Below, in pieces: positions 8,388-16,921 of a stretch of DNA of 37,523 nt. The notes below the pieces were generated by a model, which made no database searches, was not told the DNA's origin, and saw only the letters and a list, made by a program, of their open reading frames with translations. The DNA lies in the IMG/VR virus record IMGVR_UViG_3300022751_000014, positions 1 to 37,523 of that record; one strand, given 5' to 3'. This DNA comes from a virus. Positions within the stretch are counted from its first letter, which is position 1. Each line of letters opens with the position of its first letter. The position numbers were made by a program, and so were the translations under genes.

Positions 8388-10373
8388 ATGGCTTGGGCAC
8401 GAAGAACCACTAAGACAATCCCGCGTGTCGGAAGCAGTGCCGACACGTTTGAGATCAATGACTATAGCGGTGGCTATAACTCTTTTCTGTCCAACGATAA
8501 GTTTCCCTTTAAGAATGGTGGTACAAACATGTGGCGTCTTGCACAGGATGCTCGTATTGCTACTCTTGGTGAGTATGAGAACCGTAAGGGTGTAGATTTT
8601 CACTCTGCTGCCGCTGGAGAGACACAAGACGATACCATTACTTCGACGACAGGTGCTTCAAGTCAGAGTTTCTCTGGTACTCAAAGGCTAGCACAGGTAT
8701 TTACCTCAACTGTTACTCAACGTCTTTCTAAAGTAGAAATAAATATTCGCAACACGGCTAGTGCGACCGGAACTGTTATTGTCGAGATCTGGTCTAACGC
8801 ATCAAGTGCCCCAGGTGTCATGCTTGCTCGGTCATCTATTGCGTCGTCTTCGATCACTAGTTCGTACCAGTATCTCACAGCAAGATTTGTTGAGGCTCCT
8901 ACAATTACCTCAGCAACTAACTACTGGATAGTCGTATACGTTCAGTCGACTGGAACAAACACATATAGCTGGAGCAGTACCACAGCGGAGACAACAGCAA
9001 AGACATCGGCCGACGGTGGTAGTACCTGGTCAACTTCCAGTTTCTCCCTTAACTTCCGCGAACACTATGCGACAAGTGGTGGAACCGTTGGTCTTCATAG
9101 GGCATATAAGAGCGATGGAACGAAGATAACACTGTTTGTTCACGGAACAACACTCTACTCAGTAGATAACGTCACGGGGGCACTCACGGCCGTTAAGACA
9201 GGTCTTAACGCTTCGGCAACACATTATGAGTTTTGGCTTGTCAACGACGTCGTGTACTACGTCAACGGTTACGATGGCTACAGAAAGTGGGACTTTACTA
9301 CCGAGTCACAGGTTAATGCAACCAACTACTCGACGTTGAGGGAACACAAAGGGTTGATGTTCCTCGTTCGTTCTGATGATCCAAACAGAGTAGACTACTC
9401 AAATTTTGGTGAGTACGAGGTATTTACATCGACCGATTTCATCTATGTGCCTTCACCGAAGACTGGCGACCCTGTAACAGCACTAGTATCTTTAAACGGG
9501 TATTTACTTATCCCAACACTAAATAACAAATATATACTCTCTGGTGACGATAACGCTACGTTCTCACTTGACCAAGCGCCTGACCAAAAAGGCACATTCA
9601 CACAGGATACGGTCACATCTGATGATAACTTTGTGTATTACCTTTCAAACGACGGCGTATACCGCTCTAACGGTTCAGAGGCTCAGCTACTTAGTGAGGA
9701 CATCTATAACGAAGTACTTATGATGCCCAATAAGCAAAACGCTTGTGTCACTGTTAGTTCTGGTCTTTTATATGTCTGGTTTACTCCCGCTGGTGGCGTT
9801 GGAAATAGCGAGTGCTACGTGTTTGCACTTAATTATGGTGATGGTGGCGGCACAACCGAAAGCCATGATACCAAGACATTTGTTGCAAAAGGTTTCAATG
9901 GCTTTAGAGATGATAACACATTAATCGTGGGAAGCTCACTCATAGGACAGGTGTACTGGCAGGAACTGGACTCGAATGACAATACCAACCTAGGTGGAGA
10001 CATCAACTTCGAGCTACGTACCCATTACATCATAGGAAAATCTCCTGCGGTACTCAAGGAGATCAGATATTGGGAACCTCGCTTTACTGCTCAGAGCGGC
10101 AACTACAACGTGACTGTTCAGTACGCCACTGACCTTCGTGAAAATTGGCAAACCTATAGTTCGCCCAGCGTACAGGGGTCAGGAGCTACCTATGGAAGTG
10201 GTGTAATCTATGGAAGTGGTGTCACCTACGGAACAACAGCTGAGGTTCAATCCTACCTCTATGTCCCGGGTGAGTATAGAAGGATAGCTCTAAGGTATAT
10301 GCACTATGCGACACGACAACCTCAGAGCTTTTTAGGTCACACTATGGTTATACAAACAAGGAGAATGCGATAA
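8388..10373 (+). CDS. Tail nozzle (tubular B / stabilisation)-like protein with an inserted beta domain
   Basis: A 661-residue protein with ribosome-binding site AAGGAG. The ends match the beta-propeller nozzle proteins of short-tailed phages: an opening GGYNSFLSNDKFP segment, repeated DG.Y / NGYLLIPTLNNKYILSGDD strands, YRSNGSEAQLLSEDIYNE, and a C-terminal beta-sandwich with YVPGEYRRIALRY. Residues about 85-225 interrupt this with a lectin-like beta domain (QVFTSTVTQRLSKVEI, IEIWSNASSAPG-type, TNYWIVVYVQS). That domain resembles the choice-of-anchor domains of bacterial surface proteins. Such an insertion may give the nozzle receptor- or glycan-binding ability. ATYGSG-like triplets repeat near residue 605. 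Confidence 0.75.
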   Translation: MAWARRTTKTIPRVGSSADTFEINDYSGGYNSFLSNDKFPFKNGGTNMWRLAQDARIATLGEYENRKGVDFHSAAAGETQDDTITSTTGASSQSFSGTQRLAQVFTSTVTQRLSKVEINIRNTASATGTVIVEIWSNASSAPGVMLARSSIASSSITSSYQYLTARFVEAPTITSATNYWIVVYVQSTGTNTYSWSSTTAETTAKTSADGGSTWSTSSFSLNFREHYATSGGTVGLHRAYKSDGTKITLFVHGTTLYSVDNVTGALTAVKTGLNASATHYEFWLVNDVVYYVNGYDGYRKWDFTTESQVNATNYSTLREHKGLMFLVRSDDPNRVDYSNFGEYEVFTSTDFIYVPSPKTGDPVTALVSLNGYLLIPTLNNKYILSGDDNATFSLDQAPDQKGTFTQDTVTSDDNFVYYLSNDGVYRSNGSEAQLLSEDIYNEVLMMPNKQNACVTVSSGLLYVWFTPAGGVGNSECYVFALNYGDGGGTTESHDTKTFVAKGFNGFRDDNTLIVGSSLIGQVYWQELDSNDNTNLGGDINFELRTHYIIGKSPAVLKEIRYWEPRFTAQSGNYNVTVQYATDLRENWQTYSSPSVQGSGATYGSGVIYGSGVTYGTTAEVQSYLYVPGEYRRIALRYMHYATRQPQSFLGHTMVIQTRRMR

Positions 10374-10657
10374 TGTCATTCAAGCCTATCATAACAAAGA
10401 ATTCTACTGGCCAGAACTATAGCCAAATTAACGACATGGTACGATCTCTTAACAAAGAGCAGCAAATTAAAACGTTCAACGGACCTGGTGGCTCACCGGC
10501 GATTACTATTGGGAAATACGCTGAGGGAAGATATGGGCTTCTTATCAGTGATGATACAGGCCTGAGACGGGTTCTAATAGGACAAGCTCCGGACGACGGG
10601 AGACCGGGAAGTTGGGTGTCTAAAGAAGGTGAAGACGTGATAACGTTACTTAGCTAG
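10373..10657 (+). CDS. Small structural protein of the tail region
   Basis: A 94-residue protein overlapping the nozzle stop as TAATG. It begins with a helical segment (NYSQINDMVRSLNKEQQIKTF) and continues with a Gly-rich beta segment (GRYGLLISDDTGLRRVLIGQ). Small proteins of this pattern are common in phage tail regions next to fibre genes, often as fibre-attachment or short fibre components. No catalytic motif is seen. The next start follows after one base. Confidence 0.6.
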   Translation: MSFKPIITKNSTGQNYSQINDMVRSLNKEQQIKTFNGPGGSPAITIGKYAEGRYGLLISDDTGLRRVLIGQAPDDGRPGSWVSKEGEDVITLLS

Positions 10658-10658
10658 C

Positions 10659-11342
10659 ATGCCTATTAGTCCTACAAACGCCAAGAATATGTTGCTGACA
10701 AGCGATTACCCATTGGACAAAGTTATCTATTTAGTGGAGGGTTCGACTGCTGTGTCTGGGTTCGGATTCGTTGATATAGACACACCACATGGACTGCCTT
10801 TTACTCCACTCCCTATGGGATCGTGGAGCACCGACTCTACCTGGGATGTATCTTATGAACTGAACAGTGGTCCACTCACTGCTGGTTCACTGACGTATGA
10901 AACCTCTGTATCTGCAAACTCGACTAATGTACGATTTAGCGCAAATAACAACACGGGTTCGTCTGTAACGCTTTACTATAGGATATACGCGTTAGCACCG
11001 AATAGTGCAGATGACCTAGACGTTTCCTTTACTTCTAATCAAGATACCTCGTTCATTCTGAATACAGACTTGAACTACACAAAGCTGTTCGAATCTTCCG
11101 ACTTCACTGAACCATCGACAGGGGGTGCTCCTGTTCTTAGATCTTTCTTTCATGGGCTGGGATACGCTCCACAGGTACTTCTGTGGAAAGAGGTTTCATC
11201 GCAAGTGACACCCCAGAATGGAACAGACGTTGACTTTGGTGATGTTGTCGTAGAGATCACTTCAACGAGTTTAAACGTCACCTTTACCACTTTCTCCAGT
11301 ACAAAGATATACTATAGAATTTATTTGGATGAGCAGTCATGA
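10659..11342 (+). CDS. Beta-rich virion protein, function unknown
   Basis: A 227-residue protein starting one base after the previous stop (TAG C ATG, as at 5689). It appears to hold two related halves: each has a PLDKVIYL / NYTKLFES-like start, a G.P.F...GLPFTPLPMGSW / HGLGYAPQVLLW-like core and an end in VTLYYRIYALAP / TKIYYRIYLDE. The YYRIY repeat at the end of each half suggests an internal duplication of a beta-sandwich. No homologue is recognised with certainty. Position implies an appendage or decoration protein. Confidence 0.65.
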   Translation: MPISPTNAKNMLLTSDYPLDKVIYLVEGSTAVSGFGFVDIDTPHGLPFTPLPMGSWSTDSTWDVSYELNSGPLTAGSLTYETSVSANSTNVRFSANNNTGSSVTLYYRIYALAPNSADDLDVSFTSNQDTSFILNTDLNYTKLFESSDFTEPSTGGAPVLRSFFHGLGYAPQVLLWKEVSSQVTPQNGTDVDFGDVVVEITSTSLNVTFTTFSSTKIYYRIYLDEQS

Positions 11343-11755
11343 CAAAACCAGGCCGATTTGTTTTAAGCACAGACTATGCAACATTGAAGAACGACGCATC
11401 TACTTCCACGACTATTACCATTCCAGCATCCCAAGTGATAGCAGCTGGTAGCCAGTATATCGTAACAAGCGACGTAGTGGTCGGTCAGACCAATGCTGGG
11501 TTACGGGGGCAGATATCTTCCAGCAAAGACAGTAACAAAAGGTATCTCGGAACATATCAATCACGTGTAAGAAGTGGACTTATCACCGGTTTTCCAGCGA
11601 CTTACGACCTGAATGTATACGCAGCCCGTCTCTCCAGTAACACGGTTAGGGTTACGGTTACCGTATTTAATCCCTACTCTGATCCACTTACTACTGCCAC
11701 GGGTGACGAGACGTTTACAATCTACCTCACCACTTTCTTGTCTCCGTTTCAGTAG
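11339..11755 (+). CDS. Beta-rich virion protein, function unknown
   Basis: A 138-residue protein that overlaps the previous gene by four bases (ATGA). It begins GRFVLSTDYATLKND, similar in spirit to the LLTSDYPLDK start of its neighbour, and is otherwise Thr/Ser-rich with alternating beta strands. It lacks cysteines, membrane segments or catalytic motifs. It is last in the 7704-11755 transcription unit, and a tagged promoter follows immediately. A tail appendage or decoration role is inferred from position only. Confidence 0.6.
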   Translation: MTKPGRFVLSTDYATLKNDASTSTTITIPASQVIAAGSQYIVTSDVVVGQTNAGLRGQISSSKDSNKRYLGTYQSRVRSGLITGFPATYDLNVYAARLSSNTVRVTVTVFNPYSDPLTTATGDETFTIYLTTFLSPFQ

Positions 11756-11780
11756 ACTATTGTATACGTAGTAGTTATGC

Positions 11781-11804
11781 TGTTATAATCTAGTTAATAC
11801 GGGC
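11781..11804 (+). promoter_or_regulatory. Tagged late promoter 3 (ejection proteins)
   Basis: TGT TATAAT at 11784-11789, 7 nt, then ATACGGGC from 11797; the gene starts 20 nt after the first tag base. A weak TTGTAT lies 18 nt upstream of the -10 as possible -35. Confidence 0.8.
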
Positions 11805-11816
11805 ATCTGGGAATAT

Positions 11817-12551
11817 ATGGCTAGGACGCTTGAACAGATCATCTCGGAATTGAACCCTACATTCCAACCCCAGGTACAGAGCCTTCAAGAGAGGGCTAAC
11901 CTTATACCCCAACAGATTCAGGCAGAGGAACAGGGTCTACAAGCTAAACAAACTGATGCATTTGGTAGCATTACAGATGGTGCTCGTCGCCGTGGCTTAG
12001 GCTTCTCTGGTATTCCACTTGGAGAACAGGCAAAATATACGGCTAGTGAATACCTACCAGCGATTGCCCGACTTCGACAATCTGGCCAAGAACGGGCTTA
12101 TAGTCTACAAGATGCGATTCTAGGTATTAACGAACGTCGTGATACACTAGGTCAACAGATCTATGGTCAAGAAAAAGATCGTGAATTCCAAGCACAACAA
12201 GCAGAAGCTAATCGACGCGCTCAGGCTGCAGCTTCTGCAGTACCGTCACTTGGCAGTCCATATGGTGGAGGCGCATCACAACCTCAAGCTAGGGTAGAAA
12301 GAAATAAGGCTGGAGGATTTAGTTACTACGGGGCAGATAATACTCCTATTAGTGCGTATCAATATTCTCAAAGTACTGGACAAAACTTTGGTGAAGTGTT
12401 GAGGGGAATGGCAGAAGCTGGAGACTCAAGTGCAATCAATCTTTATAAGACGCTCGCACCGTTTGCTCGTGACGGACAAGAAGAGTTTAATCGTGCTCTG
12501 GCACAATTACGCTCAAGGGGTTACGCAACCCACATTCTAGGAGGCAAATAA
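11817..12551 (+). CDS. Putative internal virion / ejection protein
   Basis: A 244-residue, Gln/Ala/Arg-rich helical protein. Residues 1-140 form long amphipathic helices (LQERANLIPQQIQAEEQGLQAKQ) with coiled-coil character. A Gly/Ser/Pro linker near residue 150 leads to a compact C-terminal part. Short-tailed phages package helical proteins of this size and eject them with the DNA to build a channel across the envelope, and they lie next to large glycine-rich partners as here. CTGGGA in the tagged leader may act as ribosome-binding site. Function is inferred from composition and neighbours. Confidence 0.6.
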   Translation: MARTLEQIISELNPTFQPQVQSLQERANLIPQQIQAEEQGLQAKQTDAFGSITDGARRRGLGFSGIPLGEQAKYTASEYLPAIARLRQSGQERAYSLQDAILGINERRDTLGQQIYGQEKDREFQAQQAEANRRAQAAASAVPSLGSPYGGGASQPQARVERNKAGGFSYYGADNTPISAYQYSQSTGQNFGEVLRGMAEAGDSSAINLYKTLAPFARDGQEEFNRALAQLRSRGYATHILGGK

Positions 12552-14488
12552 TGGTCGCCGTACCTGGGTTCGATAGACCGCTAGGTTCTCAGTCTTCTGA
12601 TTTGTTTACTTCTCGTGCACCTATTAGTCAGACTAAAAAGAAAAAGGATTTCTGGACTGATCAAATTTCTACTGGTGGTGGCATTGGTGGAGCTTTGGGC
12701 GGTGCAGCAACAGGAGCTGCAATTGGTTCTATTGTACCTGGTATCGGTACGGTTATTGGTGGTCTCGCTGGTGGTGTTCTTGGTGGAGCGTTAGGATCGG
12801 GTGGAGGTGAACTTGTAGAAAACACAATCACGGGAGCTGATCCTTGGGAAAACGTGGGTAAAGAGGCATTACTAGGTGGAATCTTTAGTGCGCCTCCTAT
12901 ACGAGCTGCTAGGGGGCTTGTAGGGGCTGCTAAGGGTATTGGAAGTGGAGCTGCTAAGGAAGGTTTTGAACAAGCCTTTGTGGGTACTGCAAAGAATGCC
13001 ACTAGAAATACAGCACAGCGAACTACTAATAACTTACTAGGTGAAGCCTGGGGTATTAGGTCTGGTGCTAAAGTTGGTGGTAAAGCGATTACACCTCAAA
13101 AGGCTAACGAACTTCAAAACTTTGTATTAAAGGACATTGGTGTTCCTAAGACTTCAAATGCAGACATGGTGTTTGAACGTGCTACTAACTATCAAAATGA
13201 AGTCGGTAATGCCATTGGTTCTCTCGTTAAGACGGGTAAACTTGAGCCAAATGCAGTTAATACTCTTTCAAAGTCATTATCTGATCGTTTCTCTAAAACT
13301 ATCGGAGTAGATGCTGGGAATAACCAAGTAGCTAATGATATTATTGGTCTCGTTAATTCTGCAAAATCTCCCGAAGACCTATGGAAAGTACGACGTCAAA
13401 TTGATGACACGCTTATTAACTTTAGCCGTAACCCTACATCTATTGTTCCAGGTGGAGAACAAATAGCTCGCACCGCCAGGGCTGAAATTAACAGTCTTCT
13501 TAATAAAGTGACTCCTGGGCTTAAAGACCTTAATACTAAATACTCTCGTGCCCTTGATGTGTCTGATCTCGTAGCTGGAGCATCTAAGAATCCTAAAGGG
13601 TTTAAATTACCAGGCTTCCAGCAAACGGTTGGTGGTGGTACTGCTCAACGTATAAAGGCTGGTGCTGGTGCTGTGACAAGCAAGCTACCTGGTGGCGGAG
13701 GTAGTGGTGTACCTACTATTCCTGGTTCAGTTAGCAATAGTACTGGGGGACTGGGTGGGTTGATCGCTCGGCAAACTATCGGCCAGAATACACTGGGAAA
13801 TCCAGGTTCTAAGCAGCCTACTCTCGACGACGCATTGATGCAACAAGGTAGTGGTCAACTGATGCAGACTAACCCAGATGGTAGTTATGGAGCTGCGCCT
13901 TTTGGTTCTACTAGTGACACATTTATGTCGAATGATCCATCAGCTATGACTCCTCCTCAGCAAGACCCTTATCCACGAGAAAATCTACTTTACGATATAC
14001 AACGTGATCCACAGAACGCAGATCAATACATTGCCTATTACCAACAAGTACAGGAAGTATTCGGACGACCCGAACAAAAGTCTCTTAGTTCTACGGCTAC
14101 TAAGGATGTTAGTAACGCTAATGTTGGTCTTCAAGCACTCGATCAGATCGAAGGAATTCTAGGTCAAGACCCTGGGGTTCAACAGCGTGGTGGTATTAGC
14201 GGTACATTTAACCCATTTGGTATCGTATCAGGTGCTCTGGGAACTGGTGAATACGAGAATGCTCGGGCACAAGCACGTGACGTTATCGCTCGTATTCGTA
14301 CTGGTGCAGCTCTTACAAATGATGAGGCAAGGGCATTCGATAAATTCCTTCCACAACCAGGAGATGATGCGAATACAGTTAAATCTAAGCTATCCTACCT
14401 CCGTAACCAGTTCCAAGCTATATCCAGTCAACAAGGTGGCGGGTCTCTCGAGGACGCATTACTAACACAACAAAGAGGAGCCTACTAA
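12551..14488 (+). CDS. Large glycine-rich ejection protein with a membrane-active N terminus
   Basis: A 645-residue protein overlapping the preceding stop (TAATG). Residues about 38-95 are a strongly hydrophobic glycine-zipper region (GALGGAATGAAIGSIVPGIG repeated in kind). Such stretches insert in membranes and are usual in phage ejection and pore-forming proteins. The middle is helical and charged. A Gly/Ser-rich linker lies near residues 375-415, and the C-terminal 130 residues are helical. With the preceding gene it probably forms the DNA-injection channel. No lytic enzyme motif was found in it. Confidence 0.68.
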   Translation: MVAVPGFDRPLGSQSSDLFTSRAPISQTKKKKDFWTDQISTGGGIGGALGGAATGAAIGSIVPGIGTVIGGLAGGVLGGALGSGGGELVENTITGADPWENVGKEALLGGIFSAPPIRAARGLVGAAKGIGSGAAKEGFEQAFVGTAKNATRNTAQRTTNNLLGEAWGIRSGAKVGGKAITPQKANELQNFVLKDIGVPKTSNADMVFERATNYQNEVGNAIGSLVKTGKLEPNAVNTLSKSLSDRFSKTIGVDAGNNQVANDIIGLVNSAKSPEDLWKVRRQIDDTLINFSRNPTSIVPGGEQIARTARAEINSLLNKVTPGLKDLNTKYSRALDVSDLVAGASKNPKGFKLPGFQQTVGGGTAQRIKAGAGAVTSKLPGGGGSGVPTIPGSVSNSTGGLGGLIARQTIGQNTLGNPGSKQPTLDDALMQQGSGQLMQTNPDGSYGAAPFGSTSDTFMSNDPSAMTPPQQDPYPRENLLYDIQRDPQNADQYIAYYQQVQEVFGRPEQKSLSSTATKDVSNANVGLQALDQIEGILGQDPGVQQRGGISGTFNPFGIVSGALGTGEYENARAQARDVIARIRTGAALTNDEARAFDKFLPQPGDDANTVKSKLSYLRNQFQAISSQQGGGSLEDALLTQQRGAY

Positions 14489-14489
14489 C

Positions 14490-15002
14490 ATGGGAAACAT
14501 AAGCGTATCTTTACCAAGTGACGGTGATACCATTGATGTAGCAGATTACAACACACCTATCACTACAATCGTTAACGAATTTAACGGGAATATGGACAAC
14601 TCGAATCTATCAGCTAGCGCAGCTATAGCTGGATCAAAACTAGCGGACAGTGCTATAACAACAGCTAAAGTAGCGGACAGTGCTATAACACCAGCTAAAA
14701 TGCTTGGCGTTGATTTATTTGCAGTTACTACGGCACAGAGTGGTACATCACCAACAGCCGGAAGTGGGCAATTTTACATGATAGCTGCTTCAGTAACTGG
14801 AACATTTGCATCAAACGCACTTGATATCAATTTCCCTACGGCGTTCCCTAACGGATTATCCACGGTCGTCATTACGAACGGAGATAATAACACGGGTGAA
14901 GGAATCAGCGTAAACAATGGTTCTACATCAAAAACTGGGTTCCGTGCACAGTGTGGAACAAACGGTTCAAAACGAGTAAATTATATAGCAATAGGATTTT
15001 AA
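14490..15002 (+). CDS. Short tail-fibre-like protein with a duplicated segment
   Basis: A 170-residue protein with ribosome-binding site AGAGGAG. The N terminus (DGDTIDVADYNTPI..IVNEFNGN) followed by twin copies of ADSAIT.AK. near residues 50-70 is a frequent phage fibre pattern in which the repeat forms a trimeric stalk. The repeat is also visible in DNA as two 28-bp near-identical copies at 14639-14700. The C-terminal hundred residues form a beta-rich head. It may be an accessory receptor-binding protein. Confidence 0.7.
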   Translation: MGNISVSLPSDGDTIDVADYNTPITTIVNEFNGNMDNSNLSASAAIAGSKLADSAITTAKVADSAITPAKMLGVDLFAVTTAQSGTSPTAGSGQFYMIAASVTGTFASNALDINFPTAFPNGLSTVVITNGDNNTGEGISVNNGSTSKTGFRAQCGTNGSKRVNYIAIGF

Positions 15003-15014
15003 AGGAGATACATT

Positions 15015-15341
15015 ATGGCACGAGATATCGGTAACGCTAGCCTGGGGCTTGGCACTGGTGCTAAATCTATAAACATCGGGATGTTGGCAACTTATATGCA
15101 AATTGTTGTTAAAGGATCTGGCCTTAAATCGTTTCAAGGGTGGATTCGTAACGGACTACAATATTGTTATCCCGCAGACGGAGAAGCTCTTAACACAACG
15201 AGAGCTATCAAGGTAAAAGACAGCTCAGGAACAGTGGTGCTTGAAGCCACTTTTACGAGTTTCTCTGGTACTAATGTTAACTTTAATGTCATAACTAACA
15301 CTGGAACAGCACCAGACATGTTGCTGATATTTGGTAACTAA
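15015..15341 (+). CDS. Small beta-rich virion protein, function unknown
   Basis: A 108-residue protein with ribosome-binding site AAAGGAG. It is Gly/Thr/Asn-rich with alternating beta strands (AIKVKDSSGTVVLEATF) and a single short hydrophobic end (DMLLIFGN). It follows the short fibre gene and precedes the membrane and lysis block, so it is probably a fibre tip or tail accessory protein. No family is recognised. Confidence 0.6.
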   Translation: MARDIGNASLGLGTGAKSINIGMLATYMQIVVKGSGLKSFQGWIRNGLQYCYPADGEALNTTRAIKVKDSSGTVVLEATFTSFSGTNVNFNVITNTGTAPDMLLIFGN

Positions 15342-15343
15342 AC

Positions 15344-15814
15344 ATGAAGAACAAGCTACTTTATGGACTCATAGGAGTGCTTGTTCTCTTCAGTTTATTT
15401 AACACAGTTAGTAATATACAAAACTCAAGCTCACTTACGAATATACGGTCTACTATAGAAAGCATCCCAAAAGATCCAGTTGTCTACGTAGGAAAAGATG
15501 GTAAGACACCACAGCTAGGTATAGACTACTTCCTCCCTAATGATGGTAAAAATGGTGTCAACTCCATTAGTTTTGTGACAAGCGAAACCATAACCAAAGA
15601 GGTTCCTATTATAGGTTCCCCTGGAGAAAGTGCCTACGATACTTGGATTAGGGTAGGAAACGAAGGAAGTGAAGAAGATTTTATAGAGTCGCTAAAAACC
15701 ACTCAAGATATTAGAGTTAACACAGAAACGAAAGATATTGAGACCAGAGCTTCAAATCAAAGATTTTATTTGGTTCTCGTACCATGCAAAGATTACCGTC
15801 AGGATTGTCCATAA
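15344..15814 (+). CDS. Membrane-anchored protein with a phage surface repeat
   Basis: A 156-residue protein with an N-terminal membrane segment at about residues 4-22 (LLYGLIGVLVLFSLF), which could be a signal anchor. The outside part contains GKDGKTPQLGIDYF and AYDTWIRVGNEGSEEDFIESLK. The latter is a clear member of the AYeiWl..GN.Gte.DFl.sL repeat found in fibre-like and collagen-like proteins. Two cysteines lie at the C terminus. It starts the block of membrane proteins before the endolysin, so roles in lysis or surface modification are both possible. Confidence 0.6.
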   Translation: MKNKLLYGLIGVLVLFSLFNTVSNIQNSSSLTNIRSTIESIPKDPVVYVGKDGKTPQLGIDYFLPNDGKNGVNSISFVTSETITKEVPIIGSPGESAYDTWIRVGNEGSEEDFIESLKTTQDIRVNTETKDIETRASNQRFYLVLVPCKDYRQDCP

Positions 15815-16209
15815 TGGCTATTACAGATAAAGATTTTAGAGACCTTAGAGATAAGGTTAATTCTGTTTCTCAGACCCAAGACACTATAGTTATCCCTGCA
15901 CTGGATGAGATCAAGACAAGCATCGGAAAGCTTGCTTTTGTATCACAGAAAGACCATGATCGTGATATGAGAGACTTACGCAAAGAACTATCAGAGGCAG
16001 TTACTGATCTAAGGGCTGAATTTAAGCCTACTATTGACCAGGTCACCAAAGACACCAAGATTGTAAACAAGGGTGGTGTTAAGGCTATAAACGCGGTATT
16101 TGGAAAGGTTGGTGGTATCCTTGTATTTGCTCTAGCTATAGGCGTGGTAATTGCTATCATCATCGGAGCAGTAACGCTTTACCCAGCAATTAAGGGGGCC
16201 ATCTCATGA
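15814..16209 (+). CDS. Coiled-coil protein with C-terminal membrane helix (holin-like candidate)
   Basis: A 131-residue protein read from ATG 15814, which overlaps the previous stop as TAATG, the habit of this genome. Residues about 5-90 are charged and helical with a heptad-like pattern (KDHDRDMRDLRKELSEAVTDLRAEF). One strong membrane helix follows near residues 103-125 (GGILVFALAIGVVIAIIIGAV). Coiled coil plus C-terminal tail anchor is seen in some phage holin-cassette proteins. It could alternatively be a spanin-like or superinfection membrane protein. Confidence 0.6.
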   Translation: MAITDKDFRDLRDKVNSVSQTQDTIVIPALDEIKTSIGKLAFVSQKDHDRDMRDLRKELSEAVTDLRAEFKPTIDQVTKDTKIVNKGGVKAINAVFGKVGGILVFALAIGVVIAIIIGAVTLYPAIKGAIS

Positions 16210-16913
16210 CCTTTTTAAGGCTTGTAGTTAGTTTCATCACCCGTCACGTAGGGTCACTACTCGCCGCAGTACTTGCGATAGCTATAGCTGGTTTGGTCTT
16301 TGTTAATGTCTTCCCACTTAATGTCGCTGAATTTAAGAAGATTTCAGTTAAACAGGATGCAGTGACTGGTGGAATCCTGGAGTATACGAATGAATATTGC
16401 CAGAATGTTCAAAAAGGTACTGACCGAACCTTGCGACGCTTCTTAGTTCCTAAAGACTCGGCACTTGTTAATCCTATAGAGTTGTCTTCTAGTCCAGAAG
16501 ATGAGACACAGGTTGGTGCTGGCTGCCGCATCTCTCAACCCATTAGGATACCTATCAACGTGGATATACCCGCTGGAGAGTATAAGTTGCGCGTGAAGGC
16601 ATGTTACGATATTATCCTTCGTATTAGGTGCATCCCTGTACAAGGTGAGTCAGACTACTTCAAAATCTCAAAGCTAGGTATAGAAGAACAGCTCACTATA
16701 ATTAATCAGAAGATAGATCAAGTGAATACACAAATAAGGCGGAGTGGAATTAAGACCGTCGTAAACACTCTATACGTACCAACACCTCAACTTATCACTC
16801 CTCCTTTTCAAGACCAGCCAGAGCAAGTTCAACCAGAAGCTCCTATAACCCCTATAGAACCACAAGAGTCTTGCCTTATTACCATAATAGGTATAAAACT
16901 AGTGTGTAATTAA
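16206..16913 (+). CDS. Single-pass membrane protein with an extracytoplasmic beta domain
   Basis: A 235-residue protein overlapping the previous gene by four bases. A membrane anchor lies near residues 12-38 (HVGSLLAAVLAIAIAGLVFVNVF). After it comes a beta-sandwich-like domain of about 120 residues containing four cysteines (EYCQ, GCRI, ACYD, IRCI) that could pair outside the cell. A short helix and a Pro/Gln-rich tail ending with two more cysteines follow. I do not recognise a family. In this position, between a holin-like gene and the endolysin, it may help lysis or act at the cell surface after infection. Confidence 0.55.
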   Translation: MTFLRLVVSFITRHVGSLLAAVLAIAIAGLVFVNVFPLNVAEFKKISVKQDAVTGGILEYTNEYCQNVQKGTDRTLRRFLVPKDSALVNPIELSSSPEDETQVGAGCRISQPIRIPINVDIPAGEYKLRVKACYDIILRIRCIPVQGESDYFKISKLGIEEQLTIINQKIDQVNTQIRRSGIKTVVNTLYVPTPQLITPPFQDQPEQVQPEAPITPIEPQESCLITIIGIKLVCN

Positions 16914-16921
16914 GGAGTGAT

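Noticed and set aside
14187-14465. 92-codon plus-strand frame inside the large ejection protein gene
   Set aside because: Shadow frame entirely within a well-supported gene, with no start signal.
14639-14700. Two TGC TATAAC sequences that look like extended -10 promoters
   Set aside because: They are the DNA of a repeated protein motif (DSAIT) in a fibre gene and lack the late tag at the right distance.
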